From Cliona cf. orientalis (Eukaryota; Porifera; Demospongiae; Clionaida; Clionaidae): a stretch of 64,000 nt of DNA. The position numbers and the translations under genes are program-made. Shown one piece after another: positions 50,791 to 62,413 of the stretch. The stretch spans positions 18,871,775 to 18,935,774 of the forward strand of contig OZ005689.1 of assembly GCA_963930775.1 (NCBI GenBank), read 5' to 3'. The notes below the pieces were generated by a model, which worked only from the letters and a program-made list of their open reading frames with translations, was not told where the DNA came from and searched no databases. Numbering within the stretch: position 1 is the first letter of the stretch; the number at the start of each line of letters is the position of its first letter.

Positions 50791-51358
50791 ATCTATGTGT
50801 GATCACATTATGAAGGCTCTGGATAGCAAGACTTCGTCGCATACAACCCAGGACTGATATCCAAAGAATTCCACATACCGGTAATACTCTCACATACAAC
50901 CTCTATGTGACAGCCCCATCTCGCTCAAATAGCTACTACCCACTGCTGGAGTGAAGTGTTGGGATCATACCAAGATAATCATCACTCGATGATCATGTAA
51001 GTATAATATTATTGCCGGGATAAATAATACTGTAACTACAGCTATAGTTAATTCAGTCATAGGGGGTTAATAAATATATGATCTTGCCGGCTGCTGAGTA
51101 AGTGTTGATTGGGAAAAATGGTTAAATAGGTGATCATCTGTGTTGTAGCAAATTCTAATTACGATAAATGTTGACTCATTGTGGCTGGTTTTTCCTGGGT
51201 GATCTTCGTAGTTGCCTGCAGTGTATTACTTTAACATCACAGTGCTAGTATACTAATACACCATTACCATGGATGGTTGCCGTCTTCAAATGCAGCTACG
51301 TATTCTGGGTATGGCACACTATATAAGTGAATGGTCATGTTTTTATTTCATTTTATAT

Positions 51359-51772
51359 TTCCATTATAAAGTTTATTTGTTATGATGATGGATGCCATCT
51401 CAGGAAATATGCAAGAAATCCATTACGACAAGGCTTAACACCAACAGCTACTTTGTTGTCATCACTAGAAATAGTGGTTGACAAAATGCACATTAAGGGG
51501 CATGTCGACCCATGGTGCTTAAAGACGTGTGATGCCCGGAAGTTTAAAGCTCTAGAACAGGTATACTGATCAGTCAAGCATAATAATTATCGTATGTAAA
51601 CATAATCTATTATTATTATTATTAGGTTGATACGCAAGTTTGCGAGCAAACCTTTTCATGGCTGTCAAGGTATGCCAAAATCACCAGGCACATGAAACAA
51701 GAGCACTTCCTCTTTTTTATTATTTACTTATGTGACCTACACAATAGACGGCTAGAGAAAAAGCTTCATTAA
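51359..51772 (+). pseudogene. KDZ transposase, C-terminal fragment
   Basis: Two exons (about 51369-51560 and 51626-51772; intron donor GTATAC, acceptor TTATTAG). The first reads CYDDGCHLRKYARNP, LSSLEIVVDKMHIKGHVD and WC...CDARKF; the second VCEQTFSWLSRYAKITRHM and LCDLHNRRLEKK up to a stop. The D-D-G-C-H and C-E-Q-x-F-S-W motifs are signatures of the Kyakuja-Dileera-Zisupton superfamily. Most of the protein (cysteine cluster and first catalytic region) is absent, so the copy cannot move itself. Confidence 0.8.
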
Positions 51773-51869
51773 TTATTTGAACATTATGATAAGATTACTG
51801 TATACCACAAATTATTATTATGTCAGAAATTCTTGGAAACATACAGATACTATAATAAATAAATGTATT

Positions 51870-52440
51870 TTATAGGACATCCCAGGACCATCCTGGGATG
51901 TCCATAGGGAATCCTCCGGAATACAGATAGCTGGAATGTAAGGACATCCCAGGACTGTCCTAGGACGTCTACAGGGAATCCTCCGGAATACAGATAGCTG
52001 GAACGTAAGGACATCCCAGGACGGTCCTGGGATGTATACAGGGAATTCTCCGGACCACAGGTAACTGGAATGTATAAGCTAGGACATCCCAGGACCATTC
52101 TCGGATGTCTACAGGGAATCCTCTGGAATACAGATAGCAAGGACATCCCAGGACTATCCAGGGATGTACATAGGGAATCCTGCAGACTATAGGTAACAGG
52201 ATGTCCCAGGACCATCCTGGAATGTCTACATGCAGGGAATCCTCCGGAACACAGGTACATGTACATGTAACCGGAATGTAAGGATATCCTAGGACCGTCC
52301 TGGGACAGTCATCCCAGGAGTGTCCTGGAACTTCAGATCAGCAGCCAGAGTATAATATGATCATCCCAGGACAGTCTTAGGATGTACAAAGGAAGTAATT
52401 AGTGGCATAAAGAATATCCCAGACAGATCCTGATACAGGG
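51870..52440 (-). repeat. KDZ right subterminal array
   Basis: About 8 units of roughly 65-70 bp, containing GGACATCCCAGGACCATCCT, GGGATGT and AGGGAATCCTCCGGAATACAG. Compared with the left array the orientation is inverted (GGAATCCTCCGGA versus TCCGGAGGATCCC), as expected for subterminal sites of one element. Confidence 0.8.
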
Positions 52441-52506
52441 TACTGAGGACTATCTTGAGACCATCCTAGACAGTTGAAGGCAACACTGGACATGAGTGAG
52501 GAACCA

Positions 52507-53246
52507 TTGCCATTTTTACACTTCTTGCAACCAATATTAAATTCTTTGCACTAGGTTGACAGGGGCGTAGCTTAGTTGTTTCCTTGTTGCCCGGAAACCC
52601 CCCCTGGCAGTCAGATTCAGTATTATCTGGCATGATTTAGCTATCAGGAAACTCCCTTGGTTTCCAGATTCAATGTGCAGGCACTAAAATCTCCTAAAAC
52701 TTAGCCTAGATCTCCTCCTTTTGTGCTTTTCTCTGCCAAATCTCGAGAATCCAGCAAAATCTTGCTGAAAATGGCGATCGTTAATTAGAGGGCGTGGCCG
52801 AAAAGTGGGCGTGGTCTTTAATTTTTTTTTACACTTCTTGCAACTAATATTAAATTCTTTGCACTACATGTAGGTTGATCGTTTCTTGCGTGGAGATCTA
52901 CTGTAACTTACTGAGAATATAAGTGCATTTCTTTGTCTCATTGTAAGGGACCATTCAAGGAATTATCGTTCTACTATCCATAGGTAAGGATCAGACTACA
53001 TGTGTATATCATACCTCGATCTCTCTTCTCTCTCTCTCTCTCTCACTCTCTCTCTGTCTCTCTCACTAAGGCAGTCGGCAATTATAATAATTGTACCACT
53101 TGATTTATTGCTATAGAAGAAAGAAAGAATCCAAAGGAAATTGGACTTTCAGGAGATCAGTCAAGACCTTAAGGTATCATGCATACACAAATTCAATATC
53201 TGGTACCATGGTGCTTGTACGGATATTATTGAATAGGTAGTGGACG

Positions 53247-53280
<34 letters not shown>

Positions 53281-53868
53281 GCTCTCTCTCATGCTTCAGT
53301 TGTGCTCATACTTCGTACCTATTTCCTGGTTTCCCCCTCTATTTGCTTTAGATTCCTCTCTGTGCTTCTTATCTTGCCCCTAAGGAACCACATGATGTAT
53401 CTTCATCTGCGTGCAGGAGGGTGATGTCATCGATAGTGACAATGGTGTGAATGAACTGGCATTCTGGAGATGCATGTAAGAATCATATTTACAAATGCTT
53501 TTCTCTGTGACATGAAACTCATTGTGTGTCTATCTCATTTTCTCTATCTGTCATTTTTAGCTTTACACCTTTTTTTCATTTCCATAATTATGCTAATCCG
53601 ACCCATTAGATATTCTGTCACATCTGCATCTGCATGTATATGTAATAGTAAGGAACCATACTAGGAACCATTGCCATTTTTACACTTCTTGCAACCAATA
53701 TTAAATTCTTTGCGCTAGGTTGATCGTTCCTTACGTGGACATCTACTGTAACTTACTGAGAAAATACGTGCATTTCTTTGTCTCATAGTAAGGGACCATT
53801 CAAGGAACTATTGTTCTACTATCCATGAGATAAGGATCAGACTACACGTGTATATCATTCCTCGATCT

Positions 53869-53910
<42 letters not shown>

Positions 53911-53962
53911 ACTAAGGCAGTCGGCAATTATAATAATTGTACCACTTGATTTATTGCTATAG
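52507..53962 (+). repeat. Tandem 680-bp units with a duplicated SET-gene exon
   Basis: Three partial units follow one another (CT tracts at about 53028-53070, 53248-53290 and 53874-53902). The block from 53073 (CACTAAGGCAGTCGGCAATT) to 53248 is repeated at 53909-54093 and contains a 57-bp exon of the SET gene plus its next intron and the first 12 bases of the following exon. The first copy breaks off into a CT tract after GTAGTGGACGTC. Confidence 0.8.
52557..52832. mobile_element. Insertion with T-rich end, SINE-like, unclassified
   Basis: About 275 bp beginning AGGGGCGTAGCTTAGTTGTT and ending GGTCTTTAATTTTTTTTT interrupts a tandem unit; the segment ACACTTCTTGCAA(C/T)(T/C)AATATTA flanks it on both sides, either as a long duplication or as a unit boundary. 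Contains a paired GGAAACC/GGTTTCC block. Not coding. Confidence 0.45.
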
Positions 53963-54574
53963 AAGAAAGAAAGAATCCAAAGGAAATTGGACTTTCAGGA
54001 GATCAGTCAAGATCTTAAGGTATCATGCATACACAAATTCAATATCTGGTACCATGGTGCTTGTACGGATATTATTGAATAGGTAGTGGACGTCCCTGAT
54101 AAAGGGAAAGGAGTAGTTACTCTCATTGGTGTGGAAAAGGATGATCTAATTTGTGAGTATTATTGTGGTGATCTAGTAACATATCAGGAAGCAAAGCAAA
54201 GTGAAGAAAGGTATCTGGAAGAATATGGTGATTCCGAGTACCAAGGTTACATGTTCTTCTTTAATTATTCTGGAAACAAGTTATGGTATGTATATTATCA
54301 TACCTATAACATTACAATGTATATTAATTATGATAATAATTTATTATATTATAGTACTAGTATTGATGCAACAATGGACAACAAAAATCAACCTGGGAGG
54401 TTCATTAATCATTCTAAACAGCACAACATAAAACCAAAGTTCGTGGTACTAAATGATGAACCCAGAATCTTATTTTTTGCAACCAGAGATATTGATAAAG
54501 GGGAGAAACTCCTTTATGATTATAATGACCGCAGCAAAGAGGCAATGTTGGCTCACCCATGGCTTTCTACTTGA
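53963..54574 (+). CDS. KMT5A/SETD8-like SET-domain methyltransferase (3' exons)
   Basis: Three exons with matching phase: 53963-54019, 54083-54285, 54355-54574 (introns 63 and 69 bp). The first encodes a helical ERIQRKLDFQEISQDLK linker. The others give the SET domain: DKGKGVVTLIG, LICEYYCGDLV, GYMFFFNYSGNKL, IDATMDNKNQPGRFINHSK and LLYDYNDRSKEAMLAHPWL, ending at the C-terminus as in KMT5A, which mono-methylates histone H4 Lys20. FINHS and YDYNDRS hold the cofactor-binding and catalytic residues (Asn, His, Tyr). No upstream ATG exon was found; upstream DNA is the tandem array, so the gene may use a distant exon or be a truncated or transposon-borne copy. The 69-bp intron is also open in frame. 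Confidence 0.75.
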
Positions 54575-55320
54575 AGTTTTAGCCATAATACCATGGCCTC
54601 TAATGACAATCTGCTTAATTCATTGTTATCATAATTCTAAGTACCATTACTATACATCATAATTGCTTGATACTTATGGTTCACACTTGACAATCTACGT
54701 AACTGTTAAATATTTACATCTGTGTCCTTTTTTAAAGTACAATCAACAGCCTGTCAAAATTAATATGGAAGTTGACATGCTTAATTATCTTGATGCTACA
54801 CACATAACATACTTAGACCATGTAACCTGTCGATGAGACATAGGAATTTATGACTACTAGCATAAAAAACGAAGTTAAGAATCATGTTTAGACCTTCAGA
54901 GATGAAGGGTGCAGAATTGAGTGCTAAAAGCTTTGAAACGATTCTGAGCGAAGCGAGGGTCCCACCTGGGTCATCATTGCACTTGTGTGTGTGTGTGTGT
55001 GTGTTTTTTTTTTTTCAAACATGTCGCTCTTGGCCATCAGAGCACCTTAGGTGAGCCATCAGATTGCTAACCTGATATCAAGTGTACAAGGCCCTATAAT
55101 GCTCCATCTTGCCTAACGGGATCTGCCGATTTCTACATATCCTGTTGAAAAATTGTGTCCTCCTTAAATCCAGCACTCCACTGTCACCGTTGTGGCCCCA
55201 ATTACATTATCACTCAAACAATAGCTGACAATTGACACACACTCTGGATTTTTTTCAAACTGGCTAAGAATTGGACTTAATGTGTGGGTATAATGTTGCG
55301 TCTGTGGTTTTATTCTCGCA
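54575..55320. other. 3' flank of SET gene and entry to satellite
   Basis: AT-rich flank; 54825-54935 is a strongly diverged satellite monomer (GATGAGACAT..., GAAGTTAAGAATCA). From 54946 (GAGCGAAGCGAGGGTCCCACC) to about 55320 other sequence intervenes, with a GT tract and T run near 54985-55016. No gene. Confidence 0.5.
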
Positions 55321-58300
55321 TCTCCCTCATTTTCACACATGCAGAACACACATCAACCATGTCACCAGTCAGCGAGACATAAACTTATCAGTATTAGAAA
55401 TAAGACGAAGCTGAGAATCAAATATACAGTACGTTTCAAAGACGGACGGACAGTTATGATAGAGAGCCAAAAGCATTAAAATACATGTATGCACACTGTT
55501 TACTGTACGTACACATTACACTCTTATTCTCCCACGTAGAGAACACACGTCAACCATGTCACCAATTAGCGATCGAGACTCAAATGTACATGTATGACTA
55601 TTAGCATCAAGACGAAACCAAGAATCAAATACAGAGTTTCAAAGACGGACAGTGTATGATAGAGTGCCAACAGCTTTGAAATACATGTATGCACACTATT
55701 CACTGTACATACACATTACACACTCATTTTTACACATGCAGAACACACATCAACCATGTCGCCAGTAAGCGAGACATAAACTTATCAGTATTAGCATCAA
55801 GACGAAGCTGAGAATCAAATATAGAGTTTCAAAGACAGGACAGTTACGACAGAGACAAAAGCATCGAAATACATGTATGCACACTGTACGTACGCGTTAC
55901 AACCTCATTCTCACACATGTAGAACACACATCAACCATGTCACCAGTCAGCGAGACATAAACTTATCAGTATTAGAAACAAGACGAAGCTGAGAATCAAA
56001 TATACAGTACGTTTCAAAGACGGACGGACAGTTATGATGGCTAGAGAGCCAAAAGCATTAAAATACATGTATGCACACTGTTTACTGTACGTACACATTA
56101 CACTCTCATTCTCCCACGTGTAGAACACACGTCAACCATGTCACCAATTAGCGATCGAGACTCGAATGTACATGTATGACTATTAGCATCAAGACGAAGC
56201 CAAGAATCAAATATAGAATTTCAAAGACGGACAGTGGATGATAGAGCCAACAGCTTTGAAATACATGTATGCACACTGTTACCGTACAAAACACATTACA
56301 CCCTCATTTTCACATATGCAGAACACACATCAACCATGCATGTCGCCAGTCAGCGAGACAAACTTATGAGTAATAGCATCAAGACGCAGCTGAGAATCAA
56401 ATCTAGAGCTTCAGAGACAGACAGTGTATGATAGAGAGCCAAAAGTTTTATAATATCCAGTTTACTGTACACATTACACCTTTCTCACACATACGAAACA
56501 CATATCAACCATGTCATCAGTCAGCGAGACTTGAATATATGACTATTAGCATCAAGACAAAGCTAAGAATGATTCAAAGACGGACAGTGTATGATAGAGT
56601 GCCAACAGCTTTGAAATACATGTATGCACACATTTACTGTTACCGTACATACACATTACACCCTCATTAATTTTCACACATGCAGAACACACATCAATCA
56701 TGCATGTCGCCAGTCAGCGAGACATAAACTTATCAGTATTATAGAAACAAGATGAAGCTGAGAATCAAATATGCAGTACGTTTCAAAGACGGACGGACAG
56801 TTATGATAGCTAGAGAGCCAAAAGCATTAAAACACATGTATGCACACTGTTTACTGTACATACACATTAATTACACTCTCATTCTCCCACGTGTAGAACA
56901 CACGTCAACCATGTCACCAATTAGCGATCGAGATTCGAATGTATGACTATTAGCATCAAGACGAAGCCAAGAATCAAACATAGAGTTTCAAAGAGAGGAC
57001 AGTTATGATAGTGACAAAAGCATCGAAATACATGTATGCACACTGTACGTACATATTACAACCTCGTTCTCACACATGCAGAACACACATCAACCATGTC
57101 GCCAGTCAGCGAGACATGAACTTGTCAGTATTAGCATCAAGACGAAGCTGAGAATCAAATCTAGAGCTTCAGAGACAGTGTATGATAGAGCCAAAAGTTT
57201 TATAATATTCAGTTTACTGTACACATTACACCTTTCTCACACATACGAAACACACATCAACCATGTCATCAGTCAGCGAGACTTGAATACATGACTATTA
57301 GCATCAAGACAAAGCTAAGAATGATTCAAAGACGGACAGTGTATGATAGTGCCAACAGCTTTGAAATACATGTATGCACACATGTACTGTTACCGTACAT
57401 ACACATTACACCCTCATTAATTTTCACACATGCAGAATACACATCAATCATGCATGTCGCCAGTCAGCGAGACATAAACTTATCAGTATTATAGAAACAT
57501 GACGAAGCTGAGAATCAAATATGCAGTACGTTTCAAAGACGGACGGACAGTTATAGCTAGAGAGCCAAAAGCATTAAAATACATGTATGCACACTGTTTA
57601 CTGTACATACACATTAATTACACTCTCATTCTCCCATGTGTAGAACACACGTCAACCATGTCACCAATTAGCGATCGAGACTCGAATGTATGACTATTAG
57701 CATCAAGACGAAGCCAAGAATCAAATACAGTTTCAAAGAGAGGACAGTTATGATAGTGACAAAAGCATCGAAATACATGTATGCACACTGTACGTACATG
57801 TTACAACCTCGTTCTCACACATGCAGAACACACATCAACCATGTCGCCAGTCAGCAAGACATGAACTTGTCAGTATTAGCATCAAGACGAAGCTGAGAAT
57901 CAAATCTAGAGCTTCAGAGACAGACAGTGTATGATAGAGAGCCAAATGTTTGATATCCAGTTTACTGTACATATTACACCTTCTTTCTCACACATGCGAA
58001 ACACTCATCAACCATAATATCGTCGGTCAGCGACACTTGAATATACATGTATGACTATTAGCATCAAGACGAAGCTAAGAATGAAATATAGAGTTTCGAA
58101 GACGGACAGTGTATGATAGAGTGCCAACAGCTTTGAAATACATGTATGCACACTGTTTACTGTACATTCACATTGCACCCTCATTTTCACACTTGCAGAA
58201 TTAACACACATCAACCATGTCACCAGTCAGCGAGACATAAACTTATCAGTATTAGAAATAAGACGAAGCTGAGAATCAAATATATGCAGTACGTTTCAAA

Positions 58301-59262
58301 GACGGACGGACAGTTATGATAGCTAGAGAGCCAAAAGCATTAAAATACATGTATGCACACTGTTTACTGTACGTACACATTATACTCTCATTCTCCCACG
58401 TGTAGAACACACGTCAACCATGTCACCAATTAACGATCGAGACTCGAATGTATGACTATTAGCATCAAGACGAAGCCAAGAATCAAATATAGAATTTCAA
58501 AGACGGACAGTGGATGAGAGAGCCAACAGCTTTGAAATTCATGTATGCACACTATTACCATACATACACATTACACCCTCATTTTCACACATGCAGAACA
58601 CACATCAACCATGTCGCCAGTCAGCGAGACATAAGCTTATCAGTATTAGCATCAAGACGAAGCTGAGAATCAAATATAGAGTTTCAAAGACAGGACAGTT
58701 ATGATACAGACAAAAGACATGTATGCACACTGTACGTACTCATTACAACCTCATTCTCACATGCAGAACACACATCATGCAACCATGTCGCCAGTCAGTG
58801 AGACATGAACTTATCAGTATTAGCATCAAGACGAAGCTGAGAATCAAATCTAGAGCTTCAGTGACGGACAGTGTATGATAGGGAGCCAAAAGTTTTATAA
58901 TTTCCAGTTTACTATACACATTACACTTTCTTTCTCACACATACGAAACACACATCAACCATGACATCAGTCAGCGAGACTTGAATATATGACTATTAGC
59001 ATCAAGACGAAGCTAAGAATGATTCAAAGACGGACAGTGTATGATAGAGTGCCAATAGCTTTGAAATACATGTATGCACACTGTTACCGTACATACACAT
59101 TACACCCTCATTTTCATACATGCAGAACACACATTAACCATGTCACCAGTCAGCGAGACATAAACTTATCAGTATTAGAAACAAGGCGAAGCTGAGAATC
59201 AAATATGCAGTATGTTTCAAAGATGGATGGACAGTTATAATAGAGAGCCAAAAGCATTAAAA
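55321..59262 (+). repeat. Satellite array, 170-205-bp monomers in A-B-C-D order
   Basis: About 21 monomers, each with a (CAT/CGT)CAACCATGTC start (for example 55349, 55547, 55750, 55929, 56130, 56330, 56506, 56692). Four types alternate: A (CACCAGTCAGCGAGACATAA), B (CACCAATTAGCGATCGAGAC), C (CGCCAGTCAGCGAGACAT) and D (ATCAGTCAGCGAGACTTGAA). B recurs at about 55569, 56150, 56932, 57674 and 58435, giving a repeat period near 750 bp once D is present. Short open frames within it are by-products of the repeat. Confidence 0.9.
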
Positions 59263-59339
59263 TATATAATTATGATAACTACAACACCAACAATTACACA
59301 CAATGTGTCCTGCTATTCTATCAGCCGCAATAAATAAGA

Positions 59340-59860
59340 AATAATATTGGTTGTAAGAAGTATGAAATGGCAATGGTACCAAGTATGGTTCCAACAGAAA
59401 TCAAATGTAAGTTATGATCTAATCTTTATATGTACCTTCAGATAGTAAAAAGATAGTTTCTTGAATGGTCCCTTACAATGAGGCATATATTTCTCAATTA
59501 AGTTAGAATGTCCACACCAGAAACGATCCACCTAGAGCAAAAATATTGATTATAAGAGTATGAAATGATAATGGTTCCTAGTATGGTTCCCTACTATTAC
59601 ATGCAGATGCGACAGAGAATCAAACAGAAAATGAATTCAATTAGCATATGAAAGTGAAAGAAAGACAAGGAGTAGAGGAGAGGCTGACAGATAGAGAAAA
59701 TGGGATAGACACACAATGAGTTTCATCTCGCAGAGAAAAGCATTTGTAAATATGATTCATACATGAATCTCCGGAATGCCAATTCATTCATACCATTGTC
59801 ACTATCAATGACATCACCCTCCAGCACGCAGATGAGGATACATCATGTGGTTATGACGGA
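59340..59860 (-). repeat. 680-bp unit, inverted orientation, diverged
   Basis: Reverse-strand landmarks in order: GGTTCCTAGTATGGTTCC, TACATGCAGATGCGACAGA, AGACACACAATGAGTTTCATC, CATTGTCACTATCAATGACATCA and CAGATGAGGATACATCATGTGG. More diverged than the units at 61-62 kb and lacking a clear GA tract. Confidence 0.75.
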
Positions 59861-61010
59861 CCTGTATAGCAAAGATAGGCATGTGTGTGTGGGGGGAGGG
59901 AGGGGGAGGGTGGTTAAGTCACTGGAGCGGCAGAGAAGCTAGTGTTTACATCAGATGTTATAGGGAGTCTATAATACCTACAATATTATTATTCGTATCA
60001 TACATTTTGTGGGGCAGACGCTAGCAGCTAGCTCATACCAGCACTAGCCAAAGTACACCGCAATTCAACTGCAGAGGTTTCTATTTTTTTAACCAACAAT
60101 GGGTACACGTACATTGACTAATATTCAATTTTCCTTCACCCGAGGCAAGGAGGTTAGTGTGTGTGTGAGAGAGAGAGGTTCTCACTCTATGTATATACAC
60201 CACACTTTTCCCCCAAACACTCTAGGAACATGCTCCAGCACCATGCCATCGGAGGAGCAGCTGCACTGATTGGGGTAATGAAATTGGCAGGCAACCAACA
60301 CCCAGCCCACAAAATGCACAAAAATACCAGATATGGTCCACTGCAGACATGATATAAGCTTCATTGGTGTGAGGCTAGGCTAGGCTAAGGATAGGCACAA
60401 AAACAGTCAAAACACTGACATCCCCCCCCCCCTCTCTCTCTAATCTACCTAGCTGAGTGGGTGGGTGAGAGGATGTAAGCATGACCTGTGTTTGTGTGTG
60501 TGTTGCTCCCAAGGGCTGGCCAGTTGCCACAATGTAGATGATACTAAGTCTAGCTTTAATATAGGCCTAGCTATAATATTACAGAGTATTAGTAAGCATG
60601 TTTCAAGAAGTCAGAAGAAGACTTACATGTACGGAAACTAGGACAGACAGGAGATGTCCATCCCTTCATTCTCCCATCACGCACATGTACTGACTGGACT
60701 ACATCCAGGCAGACTGACCTTTCACATGCATGTAATATGCATGCAACCTTAATGTGACCATTTTTACGTAATTTTCTGTGGACTGGTCCCAAAAACAGAA
60801 TTTTTTGACCCTATACTTTTTCTTCGTAAAAATACTAAAACATTTAGTACTCACAGAGTGCATAAAAAAGTGCCTGCAAATACTACTTGTCACCTTAACA
60901 TATACACTATCATGAAATTGCTCCTACCTTGGGACACAACTCCCTCATAGTGTTACGGGCTGACGCACACACAATCGTACTTGAGGTTGAAAGCATACTA
61001 GCAGAATTTG
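59861..61010. other. Unique sequence between inverted units, possible exon
   Basis: A plus-strand open segment about 60205-60352 (RNMLQHHAIGGAAALIGVMK) lies downstream of a pyrimidine-rich CTTTTCCCCCAAACACTCTAG that could be a splice acceptor. No family recognised and no further exons found. A C run is at 60422-60431. The rest shows nothing. Confidence 0.3.
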
Positions 61011-61019
61011 GTATGGCAT

Positions 61020-62323
61020 ATCTTGTTCCAGAGAAGAAGCACAGAGAGGAATCTAAAAAGTGAATGGAGGGGGAAACCAGGAAACGGATACAACGATGAA
61101 CACAATTGAGAGAGAGAGAGAGACAGAGAGAAAGAGCGTGAGATAAGAGAGAGGTATGATATACACATGTAGTGTGAACCTTACCTATGGACAGTAGAAC
61201 GATAGTTCCTTGAATGGTCCCTTACAATGAGACAAAGAAATGCAAGTAAGATGTCCACACAAGAAACGATCAACCTAGTGCAAAGAATTTAGTATTGGTT
61301 GCAAGAAGTGTAAAAATGGCAATGGTTCCTAGTATGGTTCCTTACTATTACATGCAAATGCGACAGAAAATCAGGAATAAAATGGGTTGGATTAGCATAA
61401 TTATTATGGAAATGAAAAAAAAGGTGTAAAGCTAAAAATGACAGATAGAGAAAATGAGATAGACACACAATGAGTTTCATCTCACAGAGAAAGTATTTAT
61501 AAATATGATTCTTACATGCATCTCCAGAATGACAGTTCATTCACACCATTGTCACTATCGATGACATGACACTCCTGCACGCAGATGAGGATACATCATG
61601 TGGTTCCTTAGGGGCAAGATAAGAAGCACAGAGAGGAATCTAAAGCAAATAGAGGAGGAAACCAGGAAATAGGTACGAAGTATGAGCACAACTGAAGCAT
61701 GAGAGAGAGAGAGAGATAGAGAGAGAGAGACAAGAGAGATCGAGGTATGATATACACATGTAGTCTGATCCTTACCTATTGATAGTAGAATGATAGTTCC
61801 TTGAATGGTCCCTTACAATGAGACAAAGAAATGCACGTATTTCTCAGTAAGTTACAGTAGATGTCCACGCAAGAAACGATCAACCTAGTGCAAAGATTTA
61901 ATATTGGTTGCAAAAAGTGTAAAAATGGGAATGGTTCCTAGTATGGTTCCTTACTATTACATGCAGATGCAATAGAAAATCAAGGAATAAAATGGGTCGG
62001 ATTAGCATAATTATGGAAATGAGAGAAGAAAGGTGTAAAGCTAAATATGACAGATAGAGAAAATGAGATAGACACACAATAAGTTTTATCTAACAGAGAA
62101 AAATATTTGTAAATATGATTCTTACATACATCTCCATAATCAGTTCATTCATACCATTGTCAATATCGATGACATCACACTCCTGCACGCAGATGAGGAT
62201 ACATCATGTGGTTCCTTAATTTAATCGGTGAGGAGCAAGGGAAGAAGCGCAGAGCGAGATGAATCTAAAGCGAATGGAGGGTGAAACCAGGAAATAGATA
62301 CAAAGTATGAGAACAACTGAAGC

Positions 62324-62394
<71 letters not shown>

Positions 62395-62413
62395 TGAGAG
62401 AGTGAGAGAGAGT
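61020..62413 (-). repeat. 680-bp tandem units, inverted orientation
   Basis: Two near-complete units in reverse complement of those at 12-13 kb. GA tracts are at about 61108-61135, 61700-61735 and 62322-62412; AATGGTCCCTTACAATGAGACAAAGAAATGC and TTCTTACAT(G/A)CATCTCCA recur at about 61214/61807 and 61510/62122. The last GA tract is where LINE copy 2 begins. Confidence 0.85.

Larger units (their letters stand above)
49464..52498 (+). mobile_element. KDZ (Zisupton-like) DNA transposon remnant
   Basis: AGGAACCA is duplicated at 49456-49463 and 52499-52506, and the empty site matches other tandem units. The termini share ATGTCCAGTGTTGCCTTCAA and the following CTGTCTAGGAT as a perfect inverted repeat after a few unpaired outer bases. 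Inside are two arrays of palindrome-bearing repeats and the C-terminal part of a KDZ transposase. The internal gene is truncated, so the copy is non-autonomous. Confidence 0.85.

Noticed and set aside
54286-54354. Uninterrupted SET reading frame across this segment
   Set aside because: It has GTATGT and TTATAG borders, breaks the conserved SET sequence and is AT-rich, so it is an intron that happens to be open.
55349-59195. Many 60-80-codon frames with similar peptides in the satellite
   Set aside because: They recur with the monomer period, shift frame between monomers and have no conserved start or stop; by-product of the repeat.
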